The notes: a model not told the origin generated them from the sequence alone. 64,000 nucleotides of DNA from Amycolatopsis camponoti (GCF_902497555.1 NZ_CABVGP010000003.1:806001-870000); one strand, 5' to 3'; counted from the first letter of the stretch, positions 24,617-36,157 are shown. Numbers and translations are program-made.

Positions 24617-25834
24617 TCAGAACTCTTCGCCGACGAGCGCCGCTTCCTTCGGGACCGTGTGCGGGTCGGTCACCCGCTCCCGCAGCGAGAGCAGGACACC
24701 GGCGATCACGCACAGGACGGCCGAGGCGACGAACGGCGCCTGCGGCGAACCGAACCACTCGGCCACGTGCCCGACGAGCGTCGCGGCGACGGCGCCCCCG
24801 AGCCAGCGGCAGAAGTTGTAGCCCGCGCTGGCGACCGGGCGCGGCGCGTCGCTGATCGACATCGCGGTGCCGGTGAACAGCGTGTTCAGCAGGCCGGAGA
24901 CCAGCCCGGACACGATGATGCCGGCGACGAGGACCGGCTTGCTCGGCACGGCCAGCACCAGCATCAGCACGGCGTACCCGAAGACGGCGGCCGCGGCGGC
25001 GTGCCGCTCACCGAGCTTCGCGGCCAGCCGCGGCGCGAGGGCGACCCCGGCGACCGCGACGCACAGGCCCCAGCCGCAGAAGATCAGGCCGACGGCGATG
25101 GCGCTCCAGCCGAGCACGAACGGCGACCAGGCCAGTACCGCGAAGAACGCGGCGGTGTACAGCGCGGACGCGACGGAGGTGCGCAGCAGACCGGTGTGCT
25201 TGAGCGCGCGGATCGGGTCGAGCAGCTTGATCGGATCGCGCTTCTCGTGCTTGTCGCTCTTCAGGAACACCGCGCACAGCACGAGCGCACCGGCCATCAG
25301 GACGGCGGTGCCGAGGAACGGGCCGCGCCACGAGATGCTGCCGAGCAGCGCGCCCAGCAGCGGGCCGACCGACAGGCCGACGCCGAGGGCGGCCTCGTAG
25401 AGCAGGATCGCGCCGGACTGCCCGCCGGTCGCGGCGCCGACGATCACCGAAAGCGCCGTCGCGATGAAGAACGCGTTGCCGAGACCCCAGACCGCGCGCA
25501 GCCCGACGAGCTGCTCGATCGACCCGGCGGCCGAACACAGGGCGGTGGCCGCGACGATCAGCGTCAGCCCGACGAGGACCGTGCGCTTCGGCCCGAACTT
25601 GGCGCTCGCCGCGCCGGTGACCAGCATCGCGATGACCTGGACGCCGAGGTACGACGAGAAGAGCAGCGTGACCTGGGACGGCGTCGCGTCCAGACCCTTG
25701 GCGATGGACAGCAGGATCGGGTCGACCAGGCCGATCCCCATGAAGGCGATGACCGCGGCGAACGCGGTGATCCACACCTGCTTGGGCTGGCCCTTGACGG
25801 CGTCCAGCAGGCTCGAGTGGTGTTCAGCGCTCAT
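24617..25834 (-). CDS. MFS transporter, drug-exporter type
   Basis: A 405-residue major facilitator with twelve predicted helices. The first loop pattern (IVAFMG-like IAFMGIGLVDPILLSIAKGL) and the GxxxGPxxG-like stretch in helix 5 (LGVGLSVGPLLGALLG) are typical of drug/proton antiporters. The ATG at 25834 lies inside the end of the MarR gene with an 11-base overlap, so it is translated with its regulator. It probably exports a toxic compound sensed by that MarR (inference). Confidence 0.87.
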   Translation of the reverse strand: MSAEHHSSLLDAVKGQPKQVWITAFAAVIAFMGIGLVDPILLSIAKGLDATPSQVTLLFSSYLGVQVIAMLVTGAASAKFGPKRTVLVGLTLIVAATALCSAAGSIEQLVGLRAVWGLGNAFFIATALSVIVGAATGGQSGAILLYEAALGVGLSVGPLLGALLGSISWRGPFLGTAVLMAGALVLCAVFLKSDKHEKRDPIKLLDPIRALKHTGLLRTSVASALYTAAFFAVLAWSPFVLGWSAIAVGLIFCGWGLCVAVAGVALAPRLAAKLGERHAAAAAVFGYAVLMLVLAVPSKPVLVAGIIVSGLVSGLLNTLFTGTAMSISDAPRPVASAGYNFCRWLGGAVAATLVGHVAEWFGSPQAPFVASAVLCVIAGVLLSLRERVTDPHTVPKEAALVGEEF

Positions 25835-26282
25835 CGCTGATCAGTTCCTCCTTCTTGGTGTCAACGAGCAACTTGGCGAGAGCCGGCAGGGCGGCTTCGA
25901 TCGCAGCGCGGTCGGCGTCGTCCATCGCGATCAGTCGCTCGCGGAGGAACTCCTCGCGGGCGGCGACCATCTCGGCGTAGAAGCGACGACCCTCGTCGGT
26001 GACGTCCACGAGCACCGCGCGCCGGTCGGCGGGGTCCGGCGTGCGGGTGGCCAGGCCCAGGCGTTCGAGGCGGCTGACGACGTCGGTCATCGACGGCAGC
26101 TTCACCCGCTCGAACTCCGCCAGCGCACTCATCCGCCGCGGTCCGCCGTTGACGAGCTCGCTCAGCACCGAGCCCTGCGTGAGGGTCAGCGTCAGCTGCG
26201 GGGTCTGGCGGCGCACCTGGTGGTACAGCCGGAAGACCAGCGGCCGCAGCCGGTGGGCGAGATCGGTGATCGCGGAAGTCAC
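25824..26282 (-). CDS. MarR family regulator of the MFS transporter
   Basis: A 152-residue winged-helix repressor. The recognition region is in LPSMTDVVSRLERLGLATRT, with the wing DPADRRAVLV, both hallmarks of MarR. The GTG start is leaderless: TAGCAT on the minus strand, six bases, GTG. The -10 is embedded in a perfect TTAGC-TAT-GCTAA dyad, so the protein most likely represses its own operon. Confidence 0.9.
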   Translation of the reverse strand: MTSAITDLAHRLRPLVFRLYHQVRRQTPQLTLTLTQGSVLSELVNGGPRRMSALAEFERVKLPSMTDVVSRLERLGLATRTPDPADRRAVLVDVTDEGRRFYAEMVAAREEFLRERLIAMDDADRAAIEAALPALAKLLVDTKKEELISDER

Positions 26283-26320
26283 TTAGCTATGCTAACAAAA
26301 ATTAGTAAGGGTGGCTAAGT
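26283..26320. promoter_or_regulatory. MarR operator overlapping the leaderless -10
   Basis: TTAGC-TAT-GCTAA at 26283-26295 is a perfect dyad that contains the minus-strand -10 (TAGCAT, 26294 to 26289) and reaches the GTG at 26282. A second, looser TTAG/CTAA pair at 26302-26318 lies toward the divergent HAD gene. ACTTAGC at 26281-26287 and GCTAAGT at 26314-26320 also form an outer inverted pair. Confidence 0.7.
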
Positions 26321-26336
26321 AACTCGGCTCACAAGC

Positions 26337-26349
26337 TACGCTCGGGGGA
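26337..26349 (+). promoter_or_regulatory. Leaderless promoter -10 for the HAD gene
   Basis: TACGCT at 26337-26342, six bases (CGGGGG), then ATG 26349. The G-run could also act as a weak ribosome binding site, but it touches the start codon. Confidence 0.5.
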
Positions 26350-26987
26350 TGGACGCGGTGATCTTCGACCTCGACGGCGTACTGGTGGACTCGGAGCGCA
26401 TCTGGGACGAGGTGCGCCGCGCGGTGGTCGCCGAGCACGGCGGCACATGGCGTCCCGAGGCGACCCGGGCACAGCAGGGGATGAGCACCCCGGAATGGGC
26501 GCGCTACCTGGTGGAGGAGCTGGGAGCGAAGCTCTCGCCGCCGGAGATCGCGACCGTGGTGGTCAAGCGGATGGCCGCGCGGTACGCCGAGGAGCCACCG
26601 CTGATCCCGGGCGCGGTGGAGGTCGTGCGGCAGGTGTCGGCGCGGTGGCCGGTGGCCATCGCCAGCTCGTCGCCGGTGATCCTGATCAAGGGATTCTTGG
26701 ACGTGACGGGGTTGCCGGTGGGGGCGGCGGTGTCGTCCGAGCAGGTCGGGGCGGGGAAGCCGGCGCCGGATGTGTACTTGAGGGCGGCCGAGCTGTTGGG
26801 AGTGGCGCCCGAGCGGTGTGCGGCGGTGGAGGACACGACCAACGGGCTTCGGTCGGCCTTGGCGGCGGGGATGGCGGTTTACGCGGTACCGAACCCGCAC
26901 TTCCCGCCGGACCCGGAGGTGCTGAAACAGGCCACGGCGGTGGTGGAGAAGATCACCGACTTGCCGGGTTCGTTAGGGGTGAGCTGA
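26349..26987 (+). CDS. HAD-superfamily phosphatase (phosphoglucomutase-like branch)
   Basis: A 212-residue HAD hydrolase with motif I FDLDGVLVDSE (nucleophile D7, acid D9), motif II in IASSSP, and a lysine followed by motif IV in GAGKPAPDVY and EDTTNGL. The cap domain is the helical type found in beta-phosphoglucomutases and 2-deoxyglucose-6-phosphatases. Substrate unknown. Its last 35 bases overlap the 3' end of the convergent anti-sigma-like gene. It is divergent from the MarR/MFS unit. Confidence 0.87.
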   Translation: MDAVIFDLDGVLVDSERIWDEVRRAVVAEHGGTWRPEATRAQQGMSTPEWARYLVEELGAKLSPPEIATVVVKRMAARYAEEPPLIPGAVEVVRQVSARWPVAIASSSPVILIKGFLDVTGLPVGAAVSSEQVGAGKPAPDVYLRAAELLGVAPERCAAVEDTTNGLRSALAAGMAVYAVPNPHFPPDPEVLKQATAVVEKITDLPGSLGVS

Positions 26988-27705
26988 GCGGACCCCAGAT
27001 CACCCGGCACCGGACCGGCTCGGCTCCGGGTACGACATCGGCCACGAAGACCATGGACTCCGAGATCCGCTTCCCGGTGGAGTGAGCTTCGGTCATGTCA
27101 CCGTTCGGCGCGAAGAGCTGCAGGGCCCGCACGGTGGGATCCATGAAGTAAACCGCCTTGCCCGGCGGCAGCGGCCCGCCGAACTCGCCGACATATCCGG
27201 CACGCACCCCGTGAGACGGCAGGTTGTCGGTCGAGACGCACTGCGGCGTTTTGGTGCCGTACAGCGGGGTGTTGACGGTGAGCGGTTGCCCGACGGGCAC
27301 CGCAGCCACGCAGAAAAATCCGCCGGGCACGCCGGGCTGGAACGCGCTGAAAGCGTAGGCGGTCCACGTGTCGCTCTGGCCGACGAAGTCGGTCAGAGCG
27401 ACCGGCCCGTTCTCCACCTGCAAGGATTTCATCGGGATTATCGGGACGAACTTCGCCAGGCTCAGCGCCTCGATCCGGTCGGCGGGCTGGGCCGGCGCCG
27501 GATCGTTGTTCAGCTGGGTGGCCAGCAGCACGCTGGTCAGCACCACCAAGACCGCGGCCAAGGGCGCGATCAACACCGTCAACCGGCGGCGGAGGGGCTT
27601 TCGCTGGCGCCGCATCTGCTCGGCCCAGGCCGCGTCGAGGTTGGGCGTGACCTCCTCCGCCTGTCCACGCAGTGCTTCGGCCAGCTTGCGTTCGAGGTCG
27701 GTCAT
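26953..27705 (-). CDS. Membrane-anchored partner of the SigE-family sigma factor
   Basis: A 250-residue protein with a short cytosolic N terminus (about 40 residues, including a basic RRQRKPLRRR stretch), one transmembrane helix near residues 42-64 and an extracytoplasmic domain. It overlaps the sigma factor gene by ATGA and is therefore its likely anti-sigma factor or co-sensor, but no zinc-binding HxxxCxxC motif is present. It resembles the variable membrane proteins that follow SigE-family genes in actinobacteria. The 3' end overlaps the convergent HAD gene. Confidence 0.7.
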   Translation of the reverse strand: MTDLERKLAEALRGQAEEVTPNLDAAWAEQMRRQRKPLRRRLTVLIAPLAAVLVVLTSVLLATQLNNDPAPAQPADRIEALSLAKFVPIIPMKSLQVENGPVALTDFVGQSDTWTAYAFSAFQPGVPGGFFCVAAVPVGQPLTVNTPLYGTKTPQCVSTDNLPSHGVRAGYVGEFGGPLPPGKAVYFMDPTVRALQLFAPNGDMTEAHSTGKRISESMVFVADVVPGAEPVRCRVIWGPLSSPLTNPASR

Positions 27706-28232
27706 CGCTCACCTCCTGGCTCGTCCCCCAGGTGTTTCCGCAGATTCTCCATCGCGTGGTGCGTGGTCGCTTTGACCGTGCCCGGTGAGATACCCAGCGT
27801 CTCCGCGATGCCCGCCGTGCTCAAGTCCAGCCAATAGCGAAGCACCAGCACCTCGCGTTGTCGCCGGGAAAGCTTCCCGAGGACCCCGCGCAGCTGCTCG
27901 TGCTCCCAGTTGGCCACCGCCCTGACCTCGGCCGACAGCTCGTCCGGCGGACGGTCCTGCGGCGTGCGCCGGACGACCCGCAGGTGCCGCGTGCGCGACC
28001 GGGACATGTTCACCACGGTCGTGCGGAGGTAGCCCGCCACCCGCGTGTGGTCGCTGAGCGAGTCCCAGCGCTGGTGGAGCTTGACGAAGGCCTCCTGCGC
28101 GACGTTCTCTGCGTCGTCCGCGCCGAGCAGGTGCGCCAGCCGTGTCATCTGGGCGAAGTACTCCCGGAACAGGTCGTGGAACGTCGGCGCGCCCAGATCC
28201 CCCGGCGCGCTCTCGCCCACGCTCGCACTCAC
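27702..28232 (-). CDS. SigE-family ECF RNA polymerase sigma factor
   Basis: A 176-residue ECF sigma factor. Region 2 lies around FHDLFREYFAQMTRLAHLLG and DAENVAQEAFVKLHQRW; region 4 around LSRRQREVLVLRYWLDLST and ISPGTVKATTHHAMENLRKHL. Start choice: GTG 28232 begins just before region 2, whereas a longer reading to 28292 would begin inside the ino1 terminator hairpin. It is coupled to the membrane protein at 26953. Its regulon is unknown. Confidence 0.85.
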   Translation of the reverse strand: MSASVGESAPGDLGAPTFHDLFREYFAQMTRLAHLLGADDAENVAQEAFVKLHQRWDSLSDHTRVAGYLRTTVVNMSRSRTRHLRVVRRTPQDRPPDELSAEVRAVANWEHEQLRGVLGKLSRRQREVLVLRYWLDLSTAGIAETLGISPGTVKATTHHAMENLRKHLGDEPGGER

Positions 28233-28280
28233 ACCCCGCCAACGCGCACCCCGCCCCACCGGTTTAGTCCACCATGCGAA

Positions 28281-28309
28281 GAAGGCCGCCACCAGCGGTG
28301 ACGGCCTTC
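28281..28309 (-). terminator. Terminator after ino1
   Basis: GAAGGCCG at 28281-28288 and CGGCCTTC at 28302-28309 form the outer stem with a short inner stem. On the minus strand the hairpin lies just past the ino1 stop and is followed by TTCG. Confidence 0.65.
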
Positions 28310-28323
28310 AACGGGGACTGCTT

Positions 28324-29412
28324 CTACCGCTCGACCTCGCCGCGGATGAACTTGTCGACGGCGTCGCGCGCGGTCGAGTCGTCGTACTGCTCCGGCGGCG
28401 ACTTCATGAAGTACGACGACGCCGACAGGATCGGGCCGCCGATGCCGCGGTCGAGGGCGATCTTCGCCGCGCGGACCGCGTCGATGATGATGCCCGCCGA
28501 GTTCGGCGAGTCCCACACCTCGAGCTTGTACTCCAGGTTCAGCGGCACGTCACCGAAGGCGCGGCCCTCGAGCCGGACGTAGGCCCACTTGCGGTCGTCG
28601 AGCCACTGCACGTAGTCCGACGGTCCGATGTGGACGTTGCCCTTGCCGAGGTCGCGGTCGACCTGCGACGTGACGGACTGGGTCTTCGAGATCTTCTTCG
28701 ACTCGAGCCGCTCGAGCTCCTTCATGTTCAGGAAGTCCATGTTCCCGCCCACGTTGAGCTGCATCGTCCGGTCGAGCTGGACGCCGCGGTCCTCGAACAG
28801 CTTCGCCAGCACGCGGTGCGTGATGGTGGCGCCGACCTGGGACTTGATGTCGTCGCCGACGATCGGGACGCCGGCGTCGGTGAACTTCTGCGCCCACTCC
28901 GGGTCGGAGGCGATGAACACCGGCAGCGCGTTGACGAACGCCACACCGGCGTCGATCGCGGCCTGGGCGTAGAACTTGTCCGCCACCTCGGAGCCCACGG
29001 GCAGGTACGACACGAGCACGTCGGCCTTCGCTTCGCGCAGCGCGGCGACCATGTCGACCGGGGTCTCGTCGGACTCCTCGATCGTCTCGCGGTAGAAGCG
29101 GCCGAGCCCGTCGTGGGTGTGGCCGCGCTGGACGGTGACGCCGAGCGGCGGCACGTCGGCGATCTTGATGGTGTTGTTCTCGGAGGCGAAGATCGCCTCG
29201 GAGAGGTCGCGGCTGACCTTCTTGGCGTCCACGTCGAACGCGGCGACGAACTCGATGTCGCGGACGTGGTAGCCGCCGAAGTCGACGTGCATCAGACCGG
29301 GAACGCGGGTGGCCGGGTCCGCGTCGCGGTAGTACTGGACTCCCTGGACCAGCGACGCCGCGCAGTTGCCGACGCCCACGATGGCCACCCGTACGCGGCG
29401 GTTCTCGCCCAT
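28324..29412 (-). CDS. ino1: Inositol-3-phosphate synthase
   Basis: A 362-residue NAD-dependent isomerase that turns glucose 6-phosphate into 1L-myo-inositol 1-phosphate, the entry to phosphatidylinositol, mycothiol and inositol-containing lipids. The NAD-binding loop GVGNCAASL is near 13-21. The conserved blocks [44 protein letters not shown] and [12 protein letters not shown] are all present. The length matches actinobacterial Ino1. An AAGGAG precedes the ATG. It lies downstream of a PadR-type gene exactly as M. tuberculosis ino1 lies beside Rv0047c. Confidence 0.97.
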   Translation of the reverse strand: MGENRRVRVAIVGVGNCAASLVQGVQYYRDADPATRVPGLMHVDFGGYHVRDIEFVAAFDVDAKKVSRDLSEAIFASENNTIKIADVPPLGVTVQRGHTHDGLGRFYRETIEESDETPVDMVAALREAKADVLVSYLPVGSEVADKFYAQAAIDAGVAFVNALPVFIASDPEWAQKFTDAGVPIVGDDIKSQVGATITHRVLAKLFEDRGVQLDRTMQLNVGGNMDFLNMKELERLESKKISKTQSVTSQVDRDLGKGNVHIGPSDYVQWLDDRKWAYVRLEGRAFGDVPLNLEYKLEVWDSPNSAGIIIDAVRAAKIALDRGIGGPILSASSYFMKSPPEQYDDSTARDAVDKFIRGEVER

Positions 29413-29483
29413 GGGGGTTTCTCCTTCAATCCGTGTCTGTTCAGTAGGTCTGGTGCCGCGACGCTGCGGCCCGGCCGCGCGGC

Positions 29484-30029
29484 TCAGGTCTCCGGACCCT
29501 GCCGTTCGGCTTGTTCGTGCGCGATCAGCTCGTTGAGCCAGCGCACCTCCCGCTCACTGGTCTCCAGCCCCAGCCGGTGCAGCTCGCGGGTGTAGCGATC
29601 GATCTTCTGCTCGGCCCTGGCCAGCGCCGCCCGCATACCCTCACGGCGCTCTTCGACGCGACGGCGGCGGCCCTCGAGGATCCGCATCCGCACGTCGGCC
29701 GGGGTCCGCGAGAAGAAGGCCAGGTGAACGCCGAAGCCTTCGTCGTCCCAGGTCTGCGGCCCGGCGTCGCCGAGCAGCTCACCGAAGCGCTCCTTGCCCT
29801 CCGCGGTCAGCTTGTAGACCCGCCGCCCGCGCCGCGACCACGCCCGGTCGTCGGCCTCGTCCAGCTCCTCGACCAGGTACCCGGCCCGCAGGAGCTTCCG
29901 CAGGGTCGGATAGAGCGAGCCGTACGAGAACGTCCGGAACGTGCCGAGCGTCTCGTTCAGCCGCTTGCGCAGCACGTACCCGTGCATGGGGGCTTCGTGC
30001 AGAAGACCGAGGATCGCGAACTCCAGCAC
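29484..30029 (-). CDS. PadR family transcriptional regulator
   Basis: A 181-residue PadR protein: a winged helix at residues 1-85 ([37 protein letters not shown]) and a C-terminal helical dimerisation arm. It is equivalent in place to Rv0047c upstream of ino1 in M. tuberculosis, so it probably controls its own promoter and ino1 (inference). GTG start at 30029 behind a long G-rich Shine-Dalgarno. A dyad overlapping the promoter -10 is a likely operator. Confidence 0.9.
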   Translation of the reverse strand: MLEFAILGLLHEAPMHGYVLRKRLNETLGTFRTFSYGSLYPTLRKLLRAGYLVEELDEADDRAWSRRGRRVYKLTAEGKERFGELLGDAGPQTWDDEGFGVHLAFFSRTPADVRMRILEGRRRRVEERREGMRAALARAEQKIDRYTRELHRLGLETSEREVRWLNELIAHEQAERQGPET

Positions 30030-30107
30030 ACCGCCCCCCTTCCGGGAACAAACCGTGGCGACCGGCGTTGCTCCGAATGATCGCCTCGATCCAACCTACT
30101 CAGCCAC

Positions 30108-30124
30108 TATATCGCGCCGATACA
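30108..30124 (-). promoter_or_regulatory. Candidate PadR operator over the -10
   Basis: TATCG at 30110-30114 and CGATA at 30118-30122 form a perfect inverted repeat with outer matching bases at 30108 and 30124. On the minus strand TATAGT at 30106-30111 is a good -10, so a bound dimer would overlap it. The region is notably A/T-rich. Confidence 0.6.
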
Positions 30125-30261
30125 TCGAAGTGGCGAAGCTAACGAGCTTGCTCACTCTGGAGTGGGCGAAATTCACCGGAGAGTTATCGAACGTCCGGCG
30201 TGTCCCCACCGGGCGAGCCACCGGCCGCGCTAGGGGGCGTGGACGACACAGGAAGAGCCCG

Positions 30262-30274
30262 TACTCTGTCCTGG
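30262..30274 (+). promoter_or_regulatory. Leaderless promoter -10 for the DUF5318 gene
   Basis: TACTCT at 30262-30267, six bases, then GTG 30274. There is no Shine-Dalgarno. Confidence 0.6.
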
Positions 30275-30672
30275 TGATTAACCAGCGGCAGGTCGTGGAC
30301 TTCGCGTTGCAGCGCCGTGCGCTGCTCGCCGAAGTCCGCTCCGGGCGCGTCGGCAGCTACGAAGCCTGCGACGCGAGCCCGTACCTGCTGCGGGCGGCCA
30401 AGTTCCACGGCAGGGCCGGTGACCGGCCCTGCCCGATCTGCCGCCAGGAACCGCTGACCCTGGTGTCCTGGGTCTACGGTGACGAACTCAAGCACGTCGC
30501 GGGCTCGGCGAGGACCCCCGAAGAGCTGGCCAGGATGGCCGGCCGGTTCGCCGAGTTCACCGTGTACGACGTCGAAGTGTGCCGGGCGTGCCACTGGAAC
30601 CACCTGGTCCGGTCGTACGTCCTCGGTACGGGGGAACCGGCCGACGGTCCGCGAAGGACCGCAGGCCGGTGA
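30274..30672 (+). CDS. DUF5318 protein (Rv0049-like)
   Basis: A 132-residue cytoplasmic protein with two Cys pairs, CPIC and CRACH, that could form a zinc ribbon. It sits between the ino1/padR block and the class A PBP, as Rv0049 does in M. tuberculosis. Function unknown. The GTG start is fixed by the leaderless signature, which excludes longer readings. The following PBP gene starts 67 bases later and may be co-transcribed. Confidence 0.8.
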   Translation: MINQRQVVDFALQRRALLAEVRSGRVGSYEACDASPYLLRAAKFHGRAGDRPCPICRQEPLTLVSWVYGDELKHVAGSARTPEELARMAGRFAEFTVYDVEVCRACHWNHLVRSYVLGTGEPADGPRRTAGR

Positions 30673-30739
30673 GCTGGATCACAACCGCTGAAGAGCGCAG
30701 AACGGCGCACTACCGGGCGCCGGTCTGGGAGGCCCATTC

Positions 30740-33478
30740 GTGAACGACGACCGCAACCGCTCCTGGCCCGGCCAGGAGCCAGATGCACCTCGCCGTGCCC
30801 AGTCGGGCCCGTGGCCGGGAGAAGACCCCGGCCCCGCCTGGCCCGGAGAAGAGGCTCCTCGCCGACCCCGCGGTGATTCGGCACAACGTGGCACACCGCC
30901 CCGGGGCAACCCGCGCGGCGGTGGATCGCCCGAGTGGCCGTCCGGCGACGAAGGCGGCCCCCAGTGGCCCGGCGAAGAGCCGGCGCGCCGTCCGCAGCGC
31001 CCGCGTCAGCAAGGCCAGCAGGGCATGCCGCCGCGCCGCGCCGTCCCGCCGCCCGGCCAGCGTGACCGGCAGGGTCCGCCCGGGTCGCCGCCGCAGGGCT
31101 TCCGCCAGCCCGGCAACCGGCCGGTGCCGCCGCCCGGGCGCGAGCCGGACCTGATCACCCACCACGCGCACAACGGCACCGACGACTTCGGCCGCGACCC
31201 GTACGACGACGGCTACGACGACGCTGCCTTCAACGAGTTCGCCGACGACGTCGAGCCCCAGGACGAGCTCGACGAAGACGGCAAGAAGGTCCTCACCCCC
31301 GCGCAGCGCAAGAAGCGCCGCTGGAAAATCATCCGGCGGGTGGCGTACGCCTTCGTCGGGCTGTTCTTCGTCGTGCCCGCGATCGCGTTCGTCATCACGT
31401 ACTTCCTGGTCGACGTGCCGACGCCGGAGAGCATCAAGTCGCTGCAGAACCAGCCGATCACCTACTACGACGCCAGCAACCAGGTGATGGGCCGGGAGCT
31501 GCCGCCGGGCGGTGACCGCCAGCTGCTCAAGCCGGGCGAGGTGCCCGAGGTCGTCAAGCACGCGGTGTACTCGGCGGAGGACGCGACGTTCGAGACCAAC
31601 TCGGGCTTCGACGTCACCGGCATCCTGCGCGCGGTGTTCAACCAGGTCACCGGCGGGCAGGGCGGTGGTTCGACCATCTCCCAGCAGTACATCAAGCAGG
31701 CGACGCAGAACGACGCCCCGACGCTGACCCGCAAGTGGACCGAGCTGGCCAAGTCGTTCAAGATGAACAACCAGCAGTCCAAGGAAGAGATCATCACTTC
31801 CTACCTGAACATCGTCTACTTCGGACGCGGGGCGAACGGCATCCAGGCGGCCGCCAAGGCCTACTTCAACAAGGACGCCAAGGACCTCAACGCGTCCGAG
31901 GCGTCGCTGCTCGCGGGCCTGATCCAGGGTCCCGGCCGCTCGGAAAACCAGCCCTACGCCCAGAAGCGCTGGGCGTACGTGATGGACCAGATGGTGGCCA
32001 ACAAGTGGCTCCGCGCGGACGAGCGCGCCACCTTCCAGTACCCGACGCCGATCGCGAAGAACGCCAACAAGGAACAGAACTCGGGCAAGCTCACCTACCA
32101 GGTCCAGCAGCGGATCAAGGACGAGCTGGCGGCGAAGGGCTACGACGAGAACAAGCTGTTCTCCAGCGGCGCCAAGATCTACACGACGATCGACCCGGCG
32201 GCCCAGGACGCCGCGGAGAAGGCCACCGCGGACGGCATGAAGGGCCAGACCGACGAGAACCTGCTCAACGCGCTGGTCGCGGTCGACCCGAAGACCGGCG
32301 GGGTGCTCGCCTACTACGGTGGGCCGGAGCTCGTGAAGGACGCCAACGGCAAGGACCAGATCGGCCAGGACCGCGCCAACCAGGCGCGAAACCCGGGTTC
32401 GTCGGTGAAGGCGTTCGACCTCACGGCGTTCCTCAAGATGGGCAAGGGCCTCGGCGAGACGTTCGACGGCTCGAACAACCGGGTGCTCGGCGGCCGCACG
32501 GTCCGGAACGCGGGTGACAGCGCCAGCTGCGGCAAGGACTGCACCGTCGCGAAGGCGATGGAGATCTCGGCGAACACCGTGTTCTACGACATGGTCCTGA
32601 ACGTGACGAAACCGTCCCGGGTCGCGGAAGCGGCGAAGGAGGCCGGCGTCAAGGTCGCGCCGGAGGGCAAGAGCGTCCTCTACACCGACGACAACAACAT
32701 CTCGCTCGGTGGTGGTGGCACGGCCGTGACGCCGGAGGACATGGCGGCCGCGTACGCGTCGTTCGCCAGCGGTGGCACGTACCACGAGCAGCACTTCGTC
32801 GCGAAGCTGACGAACAACCAGGACGAGGTCGAGTTCGACCAGAACAACATCAAGACCAACCCGGCGTTCGCCGACGACGCGTCGAAGAGCCAGCAGATCG
32901 CGGGCAACGTCACCGAGGCGCTGGTGCCGGTCATCGACCACTCGAAGCTGAAGTGCCCGAGCGGCCACGAGTGCGCCGGCAAGACGGGTACGCAGCAGTA
33001 CACGGCGAAGGCCGGCGACCCCTCGTCGTACAACGACCGGAACGCGCAGACGTGGATGGTGGGCTACACCCCGTCGGTGTCGGCCGCGGTCTGGGTCGGC
33101 GGCGACGGCAACAAGCCGCTGCACGACCCGAAGAACAAGCCGATCTTCGGTGCGACCATCGCCGGTCCGACGTGGCAGAACTTCATGAACCTCTACCTCA
33201 AGGGCAAGCCGGCGGAGAAGTTCGACAAGGTCCAGGCGATCGGCAAGGACGTCAACGACGTGACGACGACCCAGTCGAAGCCGTCGGAGACGCCGAGCGT
33301 CACCACGACGCCGACCACCCCGGAGTCGTCCGAGAGCACCGAGCCGTCGGAGACCGAGACGAGCACGTCGCGGTCCGGGCGGCCCACGCGGCCCGGCCCG
33401 GGTGAGACACCGACGTTCCCGCTCGGCAACACGGGTGGTGGTGGGGTCGCCCAGCCACCGGGCGCCGGGCCCGGCTAG
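30740..33478 (+). CDS. ponA1: Class A penicillin-binding protein, first of three
   Basis: A 912-residue bifunctional peptidoglycan synthase. A Pro/Gly/Arg-rich cytosolic tail of about 190 residues carries LITHHAHNGT. Then come a single transmembrane helix (203-223), a GT51 glycosyltransferase domain with catalytic E280 in SAEDATFETN and GGSTISQQ, and a transpeptidase domain with S554xxK557, S610-A-N and K748-T-G. The extracellular tail is rich in Thr, Ser, Pro and Glu. All catalytic motifs are intact. The position matches Rv0050 (ponA1). GGGAGG precedes the GTG start. Two more copies follow in tandem. Confidence 0.94.
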   Translation: MNDDRNRSWPGQEPDAPRRAQSGPWPGEDPGPAWPGEEAPRRPRGDSAQRGTPPRGNPRGGGSPEWPSGDEGGPQWPGEEPARRPQRPRQQGQQGMPPRRAVPPPGQRDRQGPPGSPPQGFRQPGNRPVPPPGREPDLITHHAHNGTDDFGRDPYDDGYDDAAFNEFADDVEPQDELDEDGKKVLTPAQRKKRRWKIIRRVAYAFVGLFFVVPAIAFVITYFLVDVPTPESIKSLQNQPITYYDASNQVMGRELPPGGDRQLLKPGEVPEVVKHAVYSAEDATFETNSGFDVTGILRAVFNQVTGGQGGGSTISQQYIKQATQNDAPTLTRKWTELAKSFKMNNQQSKEEIITSYLNIVYFGRGANGIQAAAKAYFNKDAKDLNASEASLLAGLIQGPGRSENQPYAQKRWAYVMDQMVANKWLRADERATFQYPTPIAKNANKEQNSGKLTYQVQQRIKDELAAKGYDENKLFSSGAKIYTTIDPAAQDAAEKATADGMKGQTDENLLNALVAVDPKTGGVLAYYGGPELVKDANGKDQIGQDRANQARNPGSSVKAFDLTAFLKMGKGLGETFDGSNNRVLGGRTVRNAGDSASCGKDCTVAKAMEISANTVFYDMVLNVTKPSRVAEAAKEAGVKVAPEGKSVLYTDDNNISLGGGGTAVTPEDMAAAYASFASGGTYHEQHFVAKLTNNQDEVEFDQNNIKTNPAFADDASKSQQIAGNVTEALVPVIDHSKLKCPSGHECAGKTGTQQYTAKAGDPSSYNDRNAQTWMVGYTPSVSAAVWVGGDGNKPLHDPKNKPIFGATIAGPTWQNFMNLYLKGKPAEKFDKVQAIGKDVNDVTTTQSKPSETPSVTTTPTTPESSESTEPSETETSTSRSGRPTRPGPGETPTFPLGNTGGGGVAQPPGAGPG

Positions 33479-33487
33479 AACGTCCTC

Positions 33488-33525
33488 CTTCAGGGCCCTC
33501 CGCACGAGTGCGGAGGGCCCTGAAG
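33488..33525 (+). terminator. Perfect hairpin between PBP genes one and two
   Basis: Arms of 18 bases at 33488-33505 and 33508-33525 are perfectly complementary with almost no loop, followed by CGTTT. Placed ten bases after the first PBP stop, it should terminate or strongly attenuate readthrough into the second gene. Confidence 0.75.
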
Positions 33526-33619
33526 CGTTTCAGGAAGATCGTTTCGGCAACCCCGATGCGTCACGCGCGTCCCTTCCAAGAGGGGCGGTGAGCCCCACGG
33601 ACAACTGGAGGACTGACCC

Positions 33620-36076
<2,457 letters not shown>

Positions 36077-36089
36077 CCCCGGGACTGAA

Positions 36090-36150
36090 CCACGGTGGGC
36101 CGCGGTCCGTGTGCCTTCGAGAGGACTGCGTCCGCAGCCCACCGTGGAGG
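36090..36150 (+). promoter_or_regulatory. Hairpin covering the ribosome binding site of PBP three
   Basis: CCACGGTGGGC at 36090-36100 pairs perfectly with GCCCACCGTGG at 36137-36147, and the last two bases of the second arm are the first two of the GGAGG at 36146-36150. An inner stem, GCGGTCC with GGACTGC (one G-U), extends the structure. If transcribed together with the upstream gene, this fold would partly hide the Shine-Dalgarno of the third PBP. Confidence 0.5.
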
Positions 36151-36157
36151 ACGGCCC

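Noticed and set aside
27702..28292. The longer sigma factor start at 28292
   Set aside because: It lies inside the ino1 terminator hairpin and adds a Trp/Arg-rich stretch unlike ECF sigma factors; GTG 28232 fits better.
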